Source of the DNA: Sphingobium sp.
GTDB taxonomy: Bacteria > Pseudomonadota > Alphaproteobacteria > Sphingomonadales > Sphingomonadaceae
Length of the DNA stretch: 15,208 nucleotides
Reading direction: 5' to 3'
Assembly: GCA_030148625.1 (NCBI GenBank)
Contig: JASBTC010000452.1
Span: forward strand, 1-15,208
Shown: positions 6,748 to 12,688 of the stretch, in pieces
Layout of the letters: every line of letters starts with the position of its first letter
Numbering within the stretch: the first letter of the stretch is position 1
Made by a program: the position numbers and the translations under genes
Notes under the pieces: model-generated
Databases searched by the model: none
What the model was told of the DNA's origin: nothing
The model's input: only the letters and a program-made list of their open reading frames with translations

Positions 6748-7013
6748 GGCTCGTCGTTATTTTCCCGGTCGGCAAAGAGGCGGAGGCGGATAGCTATCTC
6801 GCGTTTTGCGAGACACACAATCCGGACGAAACCCCTGGGGCGACTTGGTATTATCCTGATGCCGTCGACAAATGGGGCCAACGTGTCGTCGCCTTCCTTG
6901 GTCCGGAAGGTCTGACGTGGAACGGCGAGCCCTATCCTGAGCCTGACGGCGGCGAAGTGGCGCGCGCCGATGGCGTGCTGTCCGCTGCCGTCGAATGGCC
7001 CGATGAGGAGTGA
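6744..7013 (+). CDS. Last gene of the late operon, small acidic protein of unknown function
   Basis: The 89-residue product begins at ATG 6744 overlapping the lectin gene stop and ends at 7013, three bases before the stop of a gene on the other strand. It is acidic overall, starts with a strand MRLVVIFPVG and carries aromatic-rich sections (ATWYYPDAVDKWGQRVVAF, then WNGEPYPEPDGG). No signal peptide, membrane segment or known motif is visible. Its place and overlap show it is a late protein, probably linked to the fibre. Confidence 0.7.
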   Translation: MRLVVIFPVGKEAEADSYLAFCETHNPDETPGATWYYPDAVDKWGQRVVAFLGPEGLTWNGEPYPEPDGGEVARADGVLSAAVEWPDEE

Positions 7014-7016
7014 CGG

Positions 7017-7214
7017 CTAGGCGGCGGCGTCCTTGGTGGCGCTGGCGCCCATGAGCACCAGATAGCGCATTGCCAGATCGGTGCGCCGCTCGATCGCCTT
7101 AACCCCGCGTTCCATCATGCCGATGAACTCGCCGGTTAGCCCCAGCTCCAGCCCCAGCTCTGCCTGAGAAAGCCCCAGAGCCTTTCTCGCGGCCCTCAAC
7201 TCGTCGGGTTGCAT
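7017..7214 (-). CDS. Small XRE-family helix-turn-helix regulator
   Basis: The product has 65 residues from ATG 7214, chosen over a GTG at 7226 because GGAG lies six bases before it. The helix-turn-helix spans about residues 4-42: LRAARKALGLSQAELGLELGL is the start with LSQAEL as the classic second-helix motif, followed by FIGMMERGVKAIERRTDLAM. The protein is essentially one DNA-binding domain with a short tail. It is convergent with the late operon and probably transcribed from the promoter at 7404-7432, after the 20-codon ORF. Because that promoter lies among two AACT-N-AGTT dyads, autoregulation is plausible. It is not clearly the main phage repressor. Confidence 0.85.
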   Translation of the reverse strand: MQPDELRAARKALGLSQAELGLELGLTGEFIGMMERGVKAIERRTDLAMRYLVLMGASATKDAAA

Positions 7215-7246
7215 CACCGTCTCCACTGCCCTATTTTCAACCCTAT

Positions 7247-7274
7247 CCCGCCCCGGTGGCTAGACCGGGGCGGG
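7247..7274. other. Perfect 10-bp GC-rich inverted repeat
   Basis: Arms CCCGCCCCGG (7247-7256) and CCGGGGCGGG (7265-7274) flank an eight-base loop. The hairpin lies 33 bp upstream of the XRE start and six bases after the stop of the 20-codon minus-strand ORF. There is no U-run on either strand, so it is not a canonical intrinsic terminator. It may attenuate transcription between the small ORF and the regulator, or be an RNA element in the leader. Confidence 0.6.
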
Positions 7275-7279
7275 GGCTT

Positions 7280-7342
7280 CTAGGCTTGGAGCGTCACCGT
7301 GAAGGTGATTTTCCAAATCCGAAGCCGGAAGGAGATCAGCAT
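7280..7342 (-). CDS. Candidate 20-residue small protein upstream of the XRE regulator
   Basis: Read on the minus strand from ATG 7342 to TAG at 7280, this gives the peptide MLISFRLRIWKITFTVTLQA. A good ribosome binding site, AGGA within AAAGGAAAGAG, precedes the ATG with spacing of about five. The peptide is hydrophobic and basic and could insert into or bind to a membrane. It lies about 55 bases after the predicted transcription start of the 7404-7432 promoter. The same DNA can fold (7319-7356: CCGAA/TTCGG outside, GGAAGGAGAT/ATCTCTTTCC inside), which covers the start codon and may control translation. It is too short for family assignment. Confidence 0.45.
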   Translation of the reverse strand: MLISFRLRIWKITFTVTLQA

Positions 7343-7403
7343 CTCTTTCCTTTCGGGTTTGTCAGCGGGCGTTACCGGGATGGCCTCGCCGTCTGACAAG
7401 ACA

Positions 7404-7432
7404 TTTATACGAACTCAGTTTGCATCCGTCAA
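7404..7432 (-). promoter_or_regulatory. Near-consensus sigma-70 promoter reading toward the small ORF and XRE gene
   Basis: On the minus strand TTGACG (7432-7427) and TATAAA (7409-7404) are separated by exactly 17 bases. The -35 box is in the loop of the inverted repeat at 7407-7456 and the -10 box overlaps its left arm. Each arm contains an AACT-N-AGTT dyad (7412-7420, between the two boxes, and 7443-7451, upstream of -35), which could be operators for the encoded XRE protein. The promoter match is seen; the operator role is inferred. Confidence 0.65.
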
Positions 7433-7462
7433 CGGAAAAGCAAACTGAGTTCGTATTTTTTT
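7407..7462 (+). terminator. Strong intrinsic terminator, perfect 17-bp inverted repeat plus T7
   Basis: ATACGAACTCAGTTTGC (7407-7423) pairs perfectly with 7440-7456, and a run of seven T follows (7456-7462). The 16-base loop can form a further CCGT/ACGG stem. On the plus strand this is a long intrinsic terminator that would stop transcripts coming from the late operon, which ends almost 400 bases earlier. On the minus strand it is not followed by a U-run but lies just beyond the stop of the SRAP gene. Confidence 0.75.
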
Positions 7463-7467
7463 GTGGA

Positions 7468-8085
7468 TTATTCGATCCGCATGAGTTGCGATGGATAGGC
7501 CGCCTGCAGCGAGATCACGGCGTCGAGCGAGCCGTTCAGCCAGCGATCGTGATCTTCGGCCAGCAGTATGACGGGCATTGCCTTCGGATGTACTTTCGCA
7601 ACGATCGGGTTTGGCTCCGTCGTCAGGAACGCAAATTCCGGCGCGTCAAATCCCTCTCGCCAGATGCCGGCGAAACACGGCAATGGCTGATCTTCGACGG
7701 TGAACCACCAATAGAGATCGCCGCCATCCTTGCGGTCCGATTTGGCTTTTGGCTCGGAAAAGCGCGTGAACGGCACCAGGCAGCGTTGATCTGGATTGGC
7801 GATGGCATAGCGCCAGAGATTGCCGTCGAGATTGCGGGCATTGGTCCAGCGCTCTGATACATAGGGCGCCTGCCCTTCCTTGGCGGCAACCTTGCGGGGG
7901 CGCCGCGTTTCGAAGCCCCAATTCATCATGGCAATTTCGCGATCGCCAGGGCCGCCCAGAATGACCGGCCCTGGCTTGCCCGGTGCGACGTAGTTGCCCA
8001 GCCAGTGACCATCGCCGCCGATCACGGCATCCACCGCCTCGGCTATCTCTTTCCCGGTCACATCGGTGCGATAGAGATTGCACAT
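7468..8085 (-). CDS. SOS response-associated peptidase (SRAP, YedK/HMCES family)
   Basis: SRAP proteins crosslink covalently to abasic sites in single-stranded DNA through their N-terminal cysteine and so shield damaged DNA. The 205-residue product starts MCN, with Cys2 as the catalytic residue after methionine removal. The other active-site residues are in place: N82 in TNARN, E111 in FTRFSEPKA, and H166 in KVHPKAMPVIL, matching the spacing of E. coli YedK (N75, E105, H160) with a small offset. The length is normal. It follows a 134-residue gene by 32 bases and both probably share the divergent promoter region that contains a perfect LexA box at 8573-8587. The phage location and the LexA box support a role in SOS-linked DNA damage handling. 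Confidence 0.93.
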   Translation of the reverse strand: MCNLYRTDVTGKEIAEAVDAVIGGDGHWLGNYVAPGKPGPVILGGPGDREIAMMNWGFETRRPRKVAAKEGQAPYVSERWTNARNLDGNLWRYAIANPDQRCLVPFTRFSEPKAKSDRKDGGDLYWWFTVEDQPLPCFAGIWREGFDAPEFAFLTTEPNPIVAKVHPKAMPVILLAEDHDRWLNGSLDAVISLQAAYPSQLMRIE

Positions 8086-8117
8086 TCAGCGAGCATCGGC
8101 CCGCCGGGGTGCGAGAG

Positions 8118-8522
8118 TCAACGTCCTATGAGGAGATCGCCCGGCGCCTTGCCGCGCCGCTCGACCTCGGAATTGATCAACTCGAACTCTCGCGAATGCG
8201 GGTCGACGTCCTTTTGGTCGAAATACCAATCGGCAAGCTGCTCGTCGGTCAGGTTGCGCAATTCCTCATCACTGTAGGGCTCAGCCTTGCCGGCCTGCTC
8301 CTCAGCGTCGATTGCACAGTTGAGGATATTGCGCATGTCGAGCGTTGAAAGACCGCGCTTCTCCACCTCGGCAATGGTTGGATTGGGTATCTCATCTTCC
8401 CAATCAGCGCCACACTCGATCTCGTGGAAATACTGCTCCGACAGTTCCTCGTCGGACATGGCGGCAAGCTGCTCGACGCTGGGCGGAGCCATCGCAGCGG
8501 TGATCGTATCGGCAAGGTTCAT
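8118..8522 (-). CDS. Acidic hypothetical protein with internal motif duplication, first gene of the SRAP operon
   Basis: The 134-residue product starts at ATG 8522 and is strongly acidic. It contains two related units of about 34 residues: the first begins SDEELSEQYF and ends EVEKRG; the second begins TDEQLADWYF and ends EVERRG. Both follow D-E-[EQ]-L-x3-Y-F ... E-V-E-[KR]-R-G. No membrane segment is visible and the protein is probably cytoplasmic. I do not recognise the family. It is upstream of the SRAP gene in the same direction, and a TATGAT -10 element (minus strand, 8557-8552) next to a LexA box precedes it, so it should be DNA-damage inducible. Acidic proteins of phage are sometimes DNA mimics, but that is speculation. 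Confidence 0.75.
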   Translation of the reverse strand: MNLADTITAAMAPPSVEQLAAMSDEELSEQYFHEIECGADWEDEIPNPTIAEVEKRGLSTLDMRNILNCAIDAEEQAGKAEPYSDEELRNLTDEQLADWYFDQKDVDPHSREFELINSEVERRGKAPGDLLIGR

Positions 8523-8572
8523 GGCATTTCTCGCGACTCGGGATTGAAATCATCATAGCGAATCACTTCTTT

Positions 8573-8587
8573 GTTCGCTATCTGTTC
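8573..8587. promoter_or_regulatory. LexA (SOS) box, alphaproteobacterial type
   Basis: GTTC-GCTATCT-GTTC is an exact GTTC-N7-GTTC, the direct-repeat LexA site of alphaproteobacteria. It lies between the divergent genes starting at 8522 (minus) and 8592 (plus), close to the -35 position of a possible minus promoter with TATGAT at 8557-8552. It overlaps an 8-bp inverted repeat, ATAGCGAA (8555-8562) / TTCGCTAT (8574-8581). LexA binding here would repress the SRAP operon and possibly the plus-strand genes. Confidence 0.75.
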
Positions 8588-8591
8588 TCAT

Positions 8592-8768
8592 ATGTGCTCC
8601 GACGAAGATATCCGCATGGCACAATTGCTGGTCAGGGCCGGCGCGGCAGCTCGCTTCGTGCTGGCGGGTGACAGCGAACAGGCGAAGGCCGATCAGGAAG
8701 CCGCAGATGCGATCTGCGAAAGGCTTGAAGCGTTGATCGACAAGCCGGAACAGCCGCCGGCCAGCTGA
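8592..8768 (+). CDS. Small hypothetical protein, divergent from the SRAP operon
   Basis: The frame ends at TGA 8766-8768. Starts are possible at TTG 8571, ATG 8592 and ATG 8616; none has a strong ribosome binding site. TTG 8571 overlaps the LexA box and is unlikely. From 8592 the protein has 58 residues, begins MCSDEDIRMAQLLVRAGAAA and is helical with charged residues (EQAKADQEAADAICERLEAL). A start at 8616 would leave 50 residues and a longer leader. The next gene begins one base after its stop, so the two are an operon. No family is recognised. The upstream LexA box suggests induction by DNA damage. Confidence 0.55.
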   Translation: MCSDEDIRMAQLLVRAGAAARFVLAGDSEQAKADQEAADAICERLEALIDKPEQPPAS

Positions 8769-8769
8769 C

Positions 8770-9180
8770 GTGCAAAAAACATATCCCGACCGGCTCACTC
8801 AGTTTGCGCTGAACACGTTGGAAGAGGCGGTCACCGAGGCCAGCGCCAAAGCGAAAGTCGTTGACGCCTCGCCCATGCGCCGAACATGGGGCATCCGCCT
8901 GGCGCTCGCCTATCTCGCATCGAAGGGGGTCGGTGAGCGATGGCTTTATGATAATTTCTGGGATGAGCTCGTCGATCCTCACGAAAGCCAGAGCGCAAGC
9001 ACGGCCAGTTATATTCGCTTCACGAACCTCAACACCATCTGCGGGCGCTTTCACCAGTTGCTCAACGTCAAAAGGGCTGGCGCACCCGTCATAGGTTCGA
9101 AGCGCCGCGACGATGACAAGTGGGCCGAACACAACCGGATACTGGCTGCAACGCAGGGGCGAGCGGCCAGCGAGGATTAG
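8770..9180 (+). CDS. Hypothetical phage accessory protein
   Basis: The 136-residue product starts with GTG 8770, one base after the stop of the preceding gene, and ends with a four-base 3' overlap with the convergent zinc-ribbon gene. It is largely helical: an N-terminal helix (LTQFALNTLEEAVTEASAKA), then RTWGIRLALAYLASKG, then WLYDNFWDELVD, and a basic C-terminal half (VIGSKRRDDDKWAEHN). The mix of aromatic helix and basic tail would suit nucleic-acid contact, but no motif proves this. No family is recognised. It is probably co-transcribed with the 58-residue gene under the LexA-box region. Confidence 0.65.
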   Translation: MQKTYPDRLTQFALNTLEEAVTEASAKAKVVDASPMRRTWGIRLALAYLASKGVGERWLYDNFWDELVDPHESQSASTASYIRFTNLNTICGRFHQLLNVKRAGAPVIGSKRRDDDKWAEHNRILAATQGRAASED

Positions 9181-9494
9181 GACCGCTGTCGTCTCATATG
9201 ACGGCGCCAGACACCCTCATCGGGCATGGGCGGCTGCGCGCCTGTCGGATCATCCTTCACTAATTCGACCTTGGGAAGCTTGACCTTTTTCCCCTTGGCA
9301 AAGCAGGGCGCGCAGTAGAACCGGCGGCCGATTTCCCGCATTCGATTGTCCCAATAGCGGCGCTCAAACAGCCACCACAACGCATGCGGGTCGAAGATAT
9401 GGAAATGCCCGCAGACCTTGCACGTCAGCATGACCGTGTAATGTAGGCGCGCCGCTTCCGACAGGTTGGGCGGCGGCCGATAGCCTAGGTCCAT
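9177..9494 (-). CDS. Small zinc-ribbon protein, LexA-box controlled, last gene of the prophage
   Basis: The ATG at 9494 gives 105 residues; a TTG at 9605 would extend it by 37 residues but would place the LexA box inside the gene, so the short form is preferred. Two CxxC pairs are visible: C25-x2-C28 (LTCKVCGHF) and C61-x2-C64 (FYCAPCFAKGKK), 32 residues apart, which should bind one zinc. Between them is an aromatic and basic helix (ALWWLFERRYWDNRMREIG). The tail is basic. This could be a small nucleic-acid-binding or adaptor protein. A perfect LexA box lies 53 bases upstream (9547-9561). It ends four bases inside the convergent gene. Confidence 0.72.
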   Translation of the reverse strand: MDLGYRPPPNLSEAARLHYTVMLTCKVCGHFHIFDPHALWWLFERRYWDNRMREIGRRFYCAPCFAKGKKVKLPKVELVKDDPTGAQPPMPDEGVWRRHMRRQRS

Positions 9495-9546
9495 GCCGCG
9501 CTTCGTCCGAATCGTTGGACGGCCGACGATAGGCCTGAGCCTATCT

Positions 9547-9561
9547 GTTCTCAATCTGTTC
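9547..9561. promoter_or_regulatory. Second LexA (SOS) box
   Basis: GTTC-TCAATCT-GTTC is an exact GTTC-N7-GTTC and lies 53 bases upstream of the zinc-ribbon gene start. It shares the core ATCTGTTCTCA with the first box at 8573-8587, and the 13-base CTATCTGTTCTCA occurs at both places (8578-8590 and 9541-9553). The rest of the gap 9495-9663 shows no other gene. Confidence 0.72.
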
Positions 9562-9663
9562 TCACCGAAAAGTTTTACAGGCCATCGATAAGCATTTGAA
9601 AACAAACAGTCGAAATTCGCGCCGTTTTACAACGAGAGCCGCAGAAATCCGCCATTTACAGAT

Positions 9664-9702
9664 GCTTGGAAGGCTAGTGCTCTACCATTGAGCTATACCC
9701 GC
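9664..9702 (-). tRNA. 5' half of tRNA-Gly(UCC), broken at the anticodon stem; right att site of the prophage
   Basis: On the minus strand from 9702 the acceptor strand GCGGGTA, the D arm (GCTC AATGGTA GAGC) and the anticodon stem and loop CTAGC-CTTCCAA are normal for tRNA-Gly with anticodon TCC. Only GC of the expected GCTAG closing stem follows; then the sequence changes to unrelated phage DNA, and no T arm or acceptor end is found. The gene is therefore cut at the anticodon stem, the kind of site used by many phage integrases. The core is about 9664-9674. The chromosomal side keeps the 5' half. Confidence 0.78.
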
Positions 9703-9761
9703 GCACCAAGGAGGGCGCCCTGCCATTGCGCGCGCGGACAGTCAACCGCCTGGATGTCGGT

Positions 9762-10445
9762 TCAGCGCCGCGGGTCGCCCGCGCTGCCGAGCGGCGCGTC
9801 GGCCGGTGGATAGAGCGACCAGGGGCCGGCCGCGGAGCGGTCCGCCGGTGCCAGCCGGGCCCGTTCGTTGGCGGCGGCGATCAGCCGGTCGAGCAGCCGC
9901 TGGCCGAACAGCCAGGCGCCCAGGCCCGAATCGGCATTGATATGGCCGAGTTCACCGACATCGACGAAATGGCTGCCCCAGAATTTCGCCATATTGTGCG
10001 CGCGATCGATCGAGGCATATTCGTCGTTGCGGCTGGCGACGACGATCGAGGGGAAAGGCAGGCTCACCTTGGGCGCCGGCCCGAAGCCGCCGACCGAGCG
10101 ACTGAGCCCCTCATGGTCACAATCGGGCGGCGCCACGAGCAGCGCGCCGGCGACCGGCCAGCCATAGGGTTGCCCCTCCAGCGCCGCCCACCAGGCCACG
10201 GCCAGGCAACCCAGGCTGTGGGCGACGAGCACCACGGGGGCAGGTGCGCCCTTGATCGCGTGATCGAGCTTCGTGACCCAGGGATTGCGACGCGGCGCGC
10301 CCCACATGCCGAGATCGACGCGTTCGCAATCGCCGCGCGTCGCTTCCCAGATGCTCTGCCAATGCGCGGGCGCCGAGCCGTTGAGACCCGGAACGGTCAG
10401 GACCAGGGGCGTATTTCCCCGGCCGGCGAAATCATGGTCGGCCAT
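9762..10445 (-). CDS. Serine hydrolase of the RBBP9/YdeN alpha/beta-hydrolase family
   Basis: The start at ATG 10445 (227 residues) has GGTGGAG ahead of it at spacing of about six; an ATG at 10481 gives 12 more residues with no such site. The fold markers are all present: an early strand LVLTVPGLNGS, the nucleophile elbow VAHSLGC with S77, the acid in ASRNDEY with D141, and the histidine in GELGHINADSG with H168. RBBP9/YdeN proteins are small esterase-like hydrolases of unclear substrate. The proline-rich tail beyond residue about 195 is atypical. It is a chromosomal gene that ends 60 bases before the prophage att site. Substrate unknown. Confidence 0.88.
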   Translation of the reverse strand: MADHDFAGRGNTPLVLTVPGLNGSAPAHWQSIWEATRGDCERVDLGMWGAPRRNPWVTKLDHAIKGAPAPVVLVAHSLGCLAVAWWAALEGQPYGWPVAGALLVAPPDCDHEGLSRSVGGFGPAPKVSLPFPSIVVASRNDEYASIDRAHNMAKFWGSHFVDVGELGHINADSGLGAWLFGQRLLDRLIAAANERARLAPADRSAAGPWSLYPPADAPLGSAGDPRR

Positions 10446-10708
10446 TCTCGTCTCCACCCGAAATAGACGGTGCGGGGGCATCGTCCCGGACGGAACGCCC
10501 TTCGGGTGATGCTGGCCTGCGAACGGCGCCTTCCTCCGCTTCCGGTGCTCACATATTGAAAATACGCTGCGTTCCGGTCCTCGAAAGACGCCTTTCTCGA
10601 CTCAGCCTGACCCGAATCGCAATCCGTCCTTAGGCTCCAGACTTAATTCAACCAATCAAGTTGACAAGGGGCAGTTCGCTCAATTGTGGCACAACTGCGG
10701 CAAGGCGA
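10446..10708. other. Intergenic region between the Rrf2 gene and the hydrolase gene, nothing certain
   Basis: This is a 263-base gap between two minus-strand genes. An AT-rich patch at about 10638-10668 contains TCAAC/GTTGA in inverted orientation, and TTGTG-G-CACAA is a short perfect dyad near 10685-10695. A promoter for the hydrolase is expected here but no clear -35/-10 pair was found. No RNA gene or coding frame is convincing. Confidence 0.4.
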
Positions 10709-11125
10709 TCAGGCGAGCGGTACGGGGTCCGCGAGCGTGATCCGGTCGAGCACCTGGGCCGTCTCGTCGCGCACGCGCAGCATCAACTGACGCAGCCGGC
10801 AAACGCTTTCCTCCAGGCAATTTTTGCATTTCTCATGCGCGTAACGGCTGGCGCACGGCACCAGCGCCAGCGATCCGCGCGTCAGGCGGACAATATCGCC
10901 ATAGCTGACATCGACGGGCGCCAGTGCCAGCCAATAGCCGCCATCCTTGCCGCGCTGCGTGGCGACCAGCCCGGCCCGGCTCATCTCCGACAGGATGACG
11001 GTGAGGAACTTCGCAGGGATGTTCTGCGCGGTCGCGATCTCAGTAAGCTGGATCGGACCTTCGCCATAATGGTCAGCAAGGTGCTGGAGCGCGCGGATTG
11101 TGTACCGGGTCCGTTGAGAAAGCAT
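10709..11125 (-). CDS. Rrf2-family transcriptional regulator with four C-terminal cysteines
   Basis: The start at ATG 11125 gives 138 residues; an earlier alternative start adds 16 residues that do not look like the family. The N-terminal winged helix begins MLSQRTRYTIRALQHLA, then IAxAQNIPAKFLTVIL and LVATQRGKDGGYWLA, which is the Rrf2 signature. The C-terminal part carries C91, C100, C103 and C109 (VPCASRYAHEKCKNCLEES then VCRLR); Rrf2 proteins such as IscR, NsrR or RsrR use three or four residues here to hold an iron-sulfur cluster. It probably senses redox, iron or nitric oxide. It is divergent from the aldehyde dehydrogenase gene, but there is no evidence that it controls it. Confidence 0.9.
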   Translation of the reverse strand: MLSQRTRYTIRALQHLADHYGEGPIQLTEIATAQNIPAKFLTVILSEMSRAGLVATQRGKDGGYWLALAPVDVSYGDIVRLTRGSLALVPCASRYAHEKCKNCLEESVCRLRQLMLRVRDETAQVLDRITLADPVPLA

Positions 11126-11251
11126 GGCTTTTCTTGGACCCCCGCACCGCGCTTTGCAACCGCCTAGAGACACCCGCCCGCAGTAAAGTTTCTGCCGGAA
11201 TCGGCCTGCCCGCCGATGGACCCGGCCGCCGCGCCGGGATAGTCATCGGCA

Positions 11252-12688
11252 ATGACCGAAACGCTCCCCCACATCATCGGCGGACAGGCGGTTTCCGCCG
11301 ACGCGCCGCTCACCAGCATCAACCCGTCGGATACCGACGATATCGTCGCCCGCTTTCCCTCCGGCGGGGAAGCGGAGGTCGATGCGGCGGTGGCGGCGGC
11401 GCGGGCCGCGCAGCCCGACTGGGCGCACGCCTCTCCCGAGGTCCGGTCCGATCTGCTCGACCGGGTCGGCAATATGATCATGGCGCGCGCCACCGAACTG
11501 GGCGAATTGCTGTCACGCGAGGAAGGCAAGACTCGCGCCGAGGGGCTGGGCGAGGTGCTGCGCGCCGCGCGCATCTTCAAATATTTCGCGGGTGAGGCGC
11601 TGCGTCGTCACGGCCATACGCTGGAATCGACACGCCCTGGCGTCGACGCCGCGACCTATCGCGAGGCGGTGGGCGTGTGCGGGCTGATCACGCCATGGAA
11701 TTTCCCGATCGCGATTCCGGCCTGGAAGGCCGCGCCCGCGCTCGCATTCGGCAACACCGTGGTGCTCAAGCCAGCCAATGTCACGCCCGCGACCGCCCAT
11801 GCGCTGGCCGCGATCATCCAGGAATGCGGCGCCCCACCGGGGGTGTTCAACCTGGTGCTCGGGCGCGGCGAAGTCGGCCAGGCGATCGTCGATCATGCGG
11901 ATGTCGATCTGATCTCCTTCACCGGATCGCAGGGCGTCGGCGCCAGGGTGGCGGCGGGCGCCGTCGCGCGCCAGGCGCGCATCCAGCTCGAGATGGGCGG
12001 CAAGAACCCGCTGGTCGTGCTCGCCGATGCCGATCTCGACCGCGCAGTCGCGGTCGCGCTCGACGGCGGCTTCTTCCAGACCGGGCAGCGCTGCACCGCA
12101 TCGTCGCGCGTGATCGTCGAGGATGCGATCCATGATCGCTTCGTCGCGGCGCTCGCCGAACGCGCAGCGGCGCTCAAGGTCGGCGCGGCGCTCGATCCGG
12201 CAACGCAGGTCGGCCCGGCGGCAAGCGAAAGCCAGTTCGAGCAGAATCTGCGCTATGTCGGCATCGCCACGGGCGAAGGCGGCCGGCTCGTCACCGGCGG
12301 GGAAGCCCTGACGCTGAAGACGCCCGGCTATTACATGGCGCCGACATTGATCGCAGACACCGACCCGGACATGCGGATCAACAATGAGGAAGTGTTCGGC
12401 CCCGTCGTCTCGACGGTGCGCGCCAGGGATTACGAGGATGCGCTGGCGCTCGCCAATCGCGGCAGCTTCGGCCTGTCCTCGGGCATCGTCACCACCTCGC
12501 TCAAACATGCCCGGCATTTCCGCCGCAATGTCCGCGCGGGCATGGTGATGGTCAATTTGCCGACCGCGGGCGTCGATTACCACCTGCCCTTCGGCGGCAC
12601 GCGCAAGTCGAGCTACGGCCCCCGCGAGCAGGGGTTCGCGGCGGTCGAATTCTACACCAGCGTCAAGACCGTCTACACCGCCGACTGA
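11252..12688 (+). CDS. Aldehyde dehydrogenase, alpha-ketoglutaric semialdehyde dehydrogenase type
   Basis: The 478-residue product has the full aldehyde dehydrogenase active site: N150 in ITPWNFPI, K173 in VLKPANVTPA, the glycine motif FTGSQGVG, E247 in LEMGGKNP and the nucleophile C281 in GQRCTASSR. The C-terminal motif NLPTAGVDYHLPFGGTRKSS then YGPREQG is characteristic of alpha-ketoglutaric semialdehyde dehydrogenases of the hexarate- and pentose-inducible type, which oxidise KGSA to 2-oxoglutarate with NAD(P)+. This is the last step of nonphosphorylative pentose and of glucarate/galactarate degradation. It is convergent with a FadR-type regulator gene, overlapping by 16 bases. No dehydratase of the pathway is in the window, so the exact substrate is inferred. 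Confidence 0.85.
   Translation: MTETLPHIIGGQAVSADAPLTSINPSDTDDIVARFPSGGEAEVDAAVAAARAAQPDWAHASPEVRSDLLDRVGNMIMARATELGELLSREEGKTRAEGLGEVLRAARIFKYFAGEALRRHGHTLESTRPGVDAATYREAVGVCGLITPWNFPIAIPAWKAAPALAFGNTVVLKPANVTPATAHALAAIIQECGAPPGVFNLVLGRGEVGQAIVDHADVDLISFTGSQGVGARVAAGAVARQARIQLEMGGKNPLVVLADADLDRAVAVALDGGFFQTGQRCTASSRVIVEDAIHDRFVAALAERAAALKVGAALDPATQVGPAASESQFEQNLRYVGIATGEGGRLVTGGEALTLKTPGYYMAPTLIADTDPDMRINNEEVFGPVVSTVRARDYEDALALANRGSFGLSSGIVTTSLKHARHFRRNVRAGMVMVNLPTAGVDYHLPFGGTRKSSYGPREQGFAAVEFYTSVKTVYTAD

Larger units (their letters stand above)
350..9672. mobile_element. Right-hand part of an integrated temperate phage (tail, lysis, accessory genes, right att site)
   Basis: The span holds a co-directional, tightly overlapping set of tail-tip, fibre and lysis genes, then small accessory genes, and ends inside a broken tRNA-Gly gene next to ordinary metabolic genes. 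That layout fits the right end of a siphovirus-type prophage. Capsid, terminase, integrase and immunity genes are absent and would lie to the left, beyond the window. The left limit of 350 is the abrupt switch from sigma-factor sequence and is not a true prophage end. The right limit is placed at the tRNA anticodon loop, the probable crossover site. Confidence 0.8.

Noticed and set aside
7420..7857. A 145-residue plus-strand open frame
   Set aside because: It is antisense to SRAP, whose catalytic residues are all present, and begins inside the terminator hairpin.
9177..9605. A longer zinc-ribbon protein starting at 9605
   Set aside because: The start is a TTG without ribosome binding site, and the LexA box would lie inside the gene.
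9603..9702. A group I intron or similar element in the tRNA anticodon loop
   Set aside because: No catalytic-core features or 3' exon are found within the window, and phage genes begin directly; a prophage att site explains it better.
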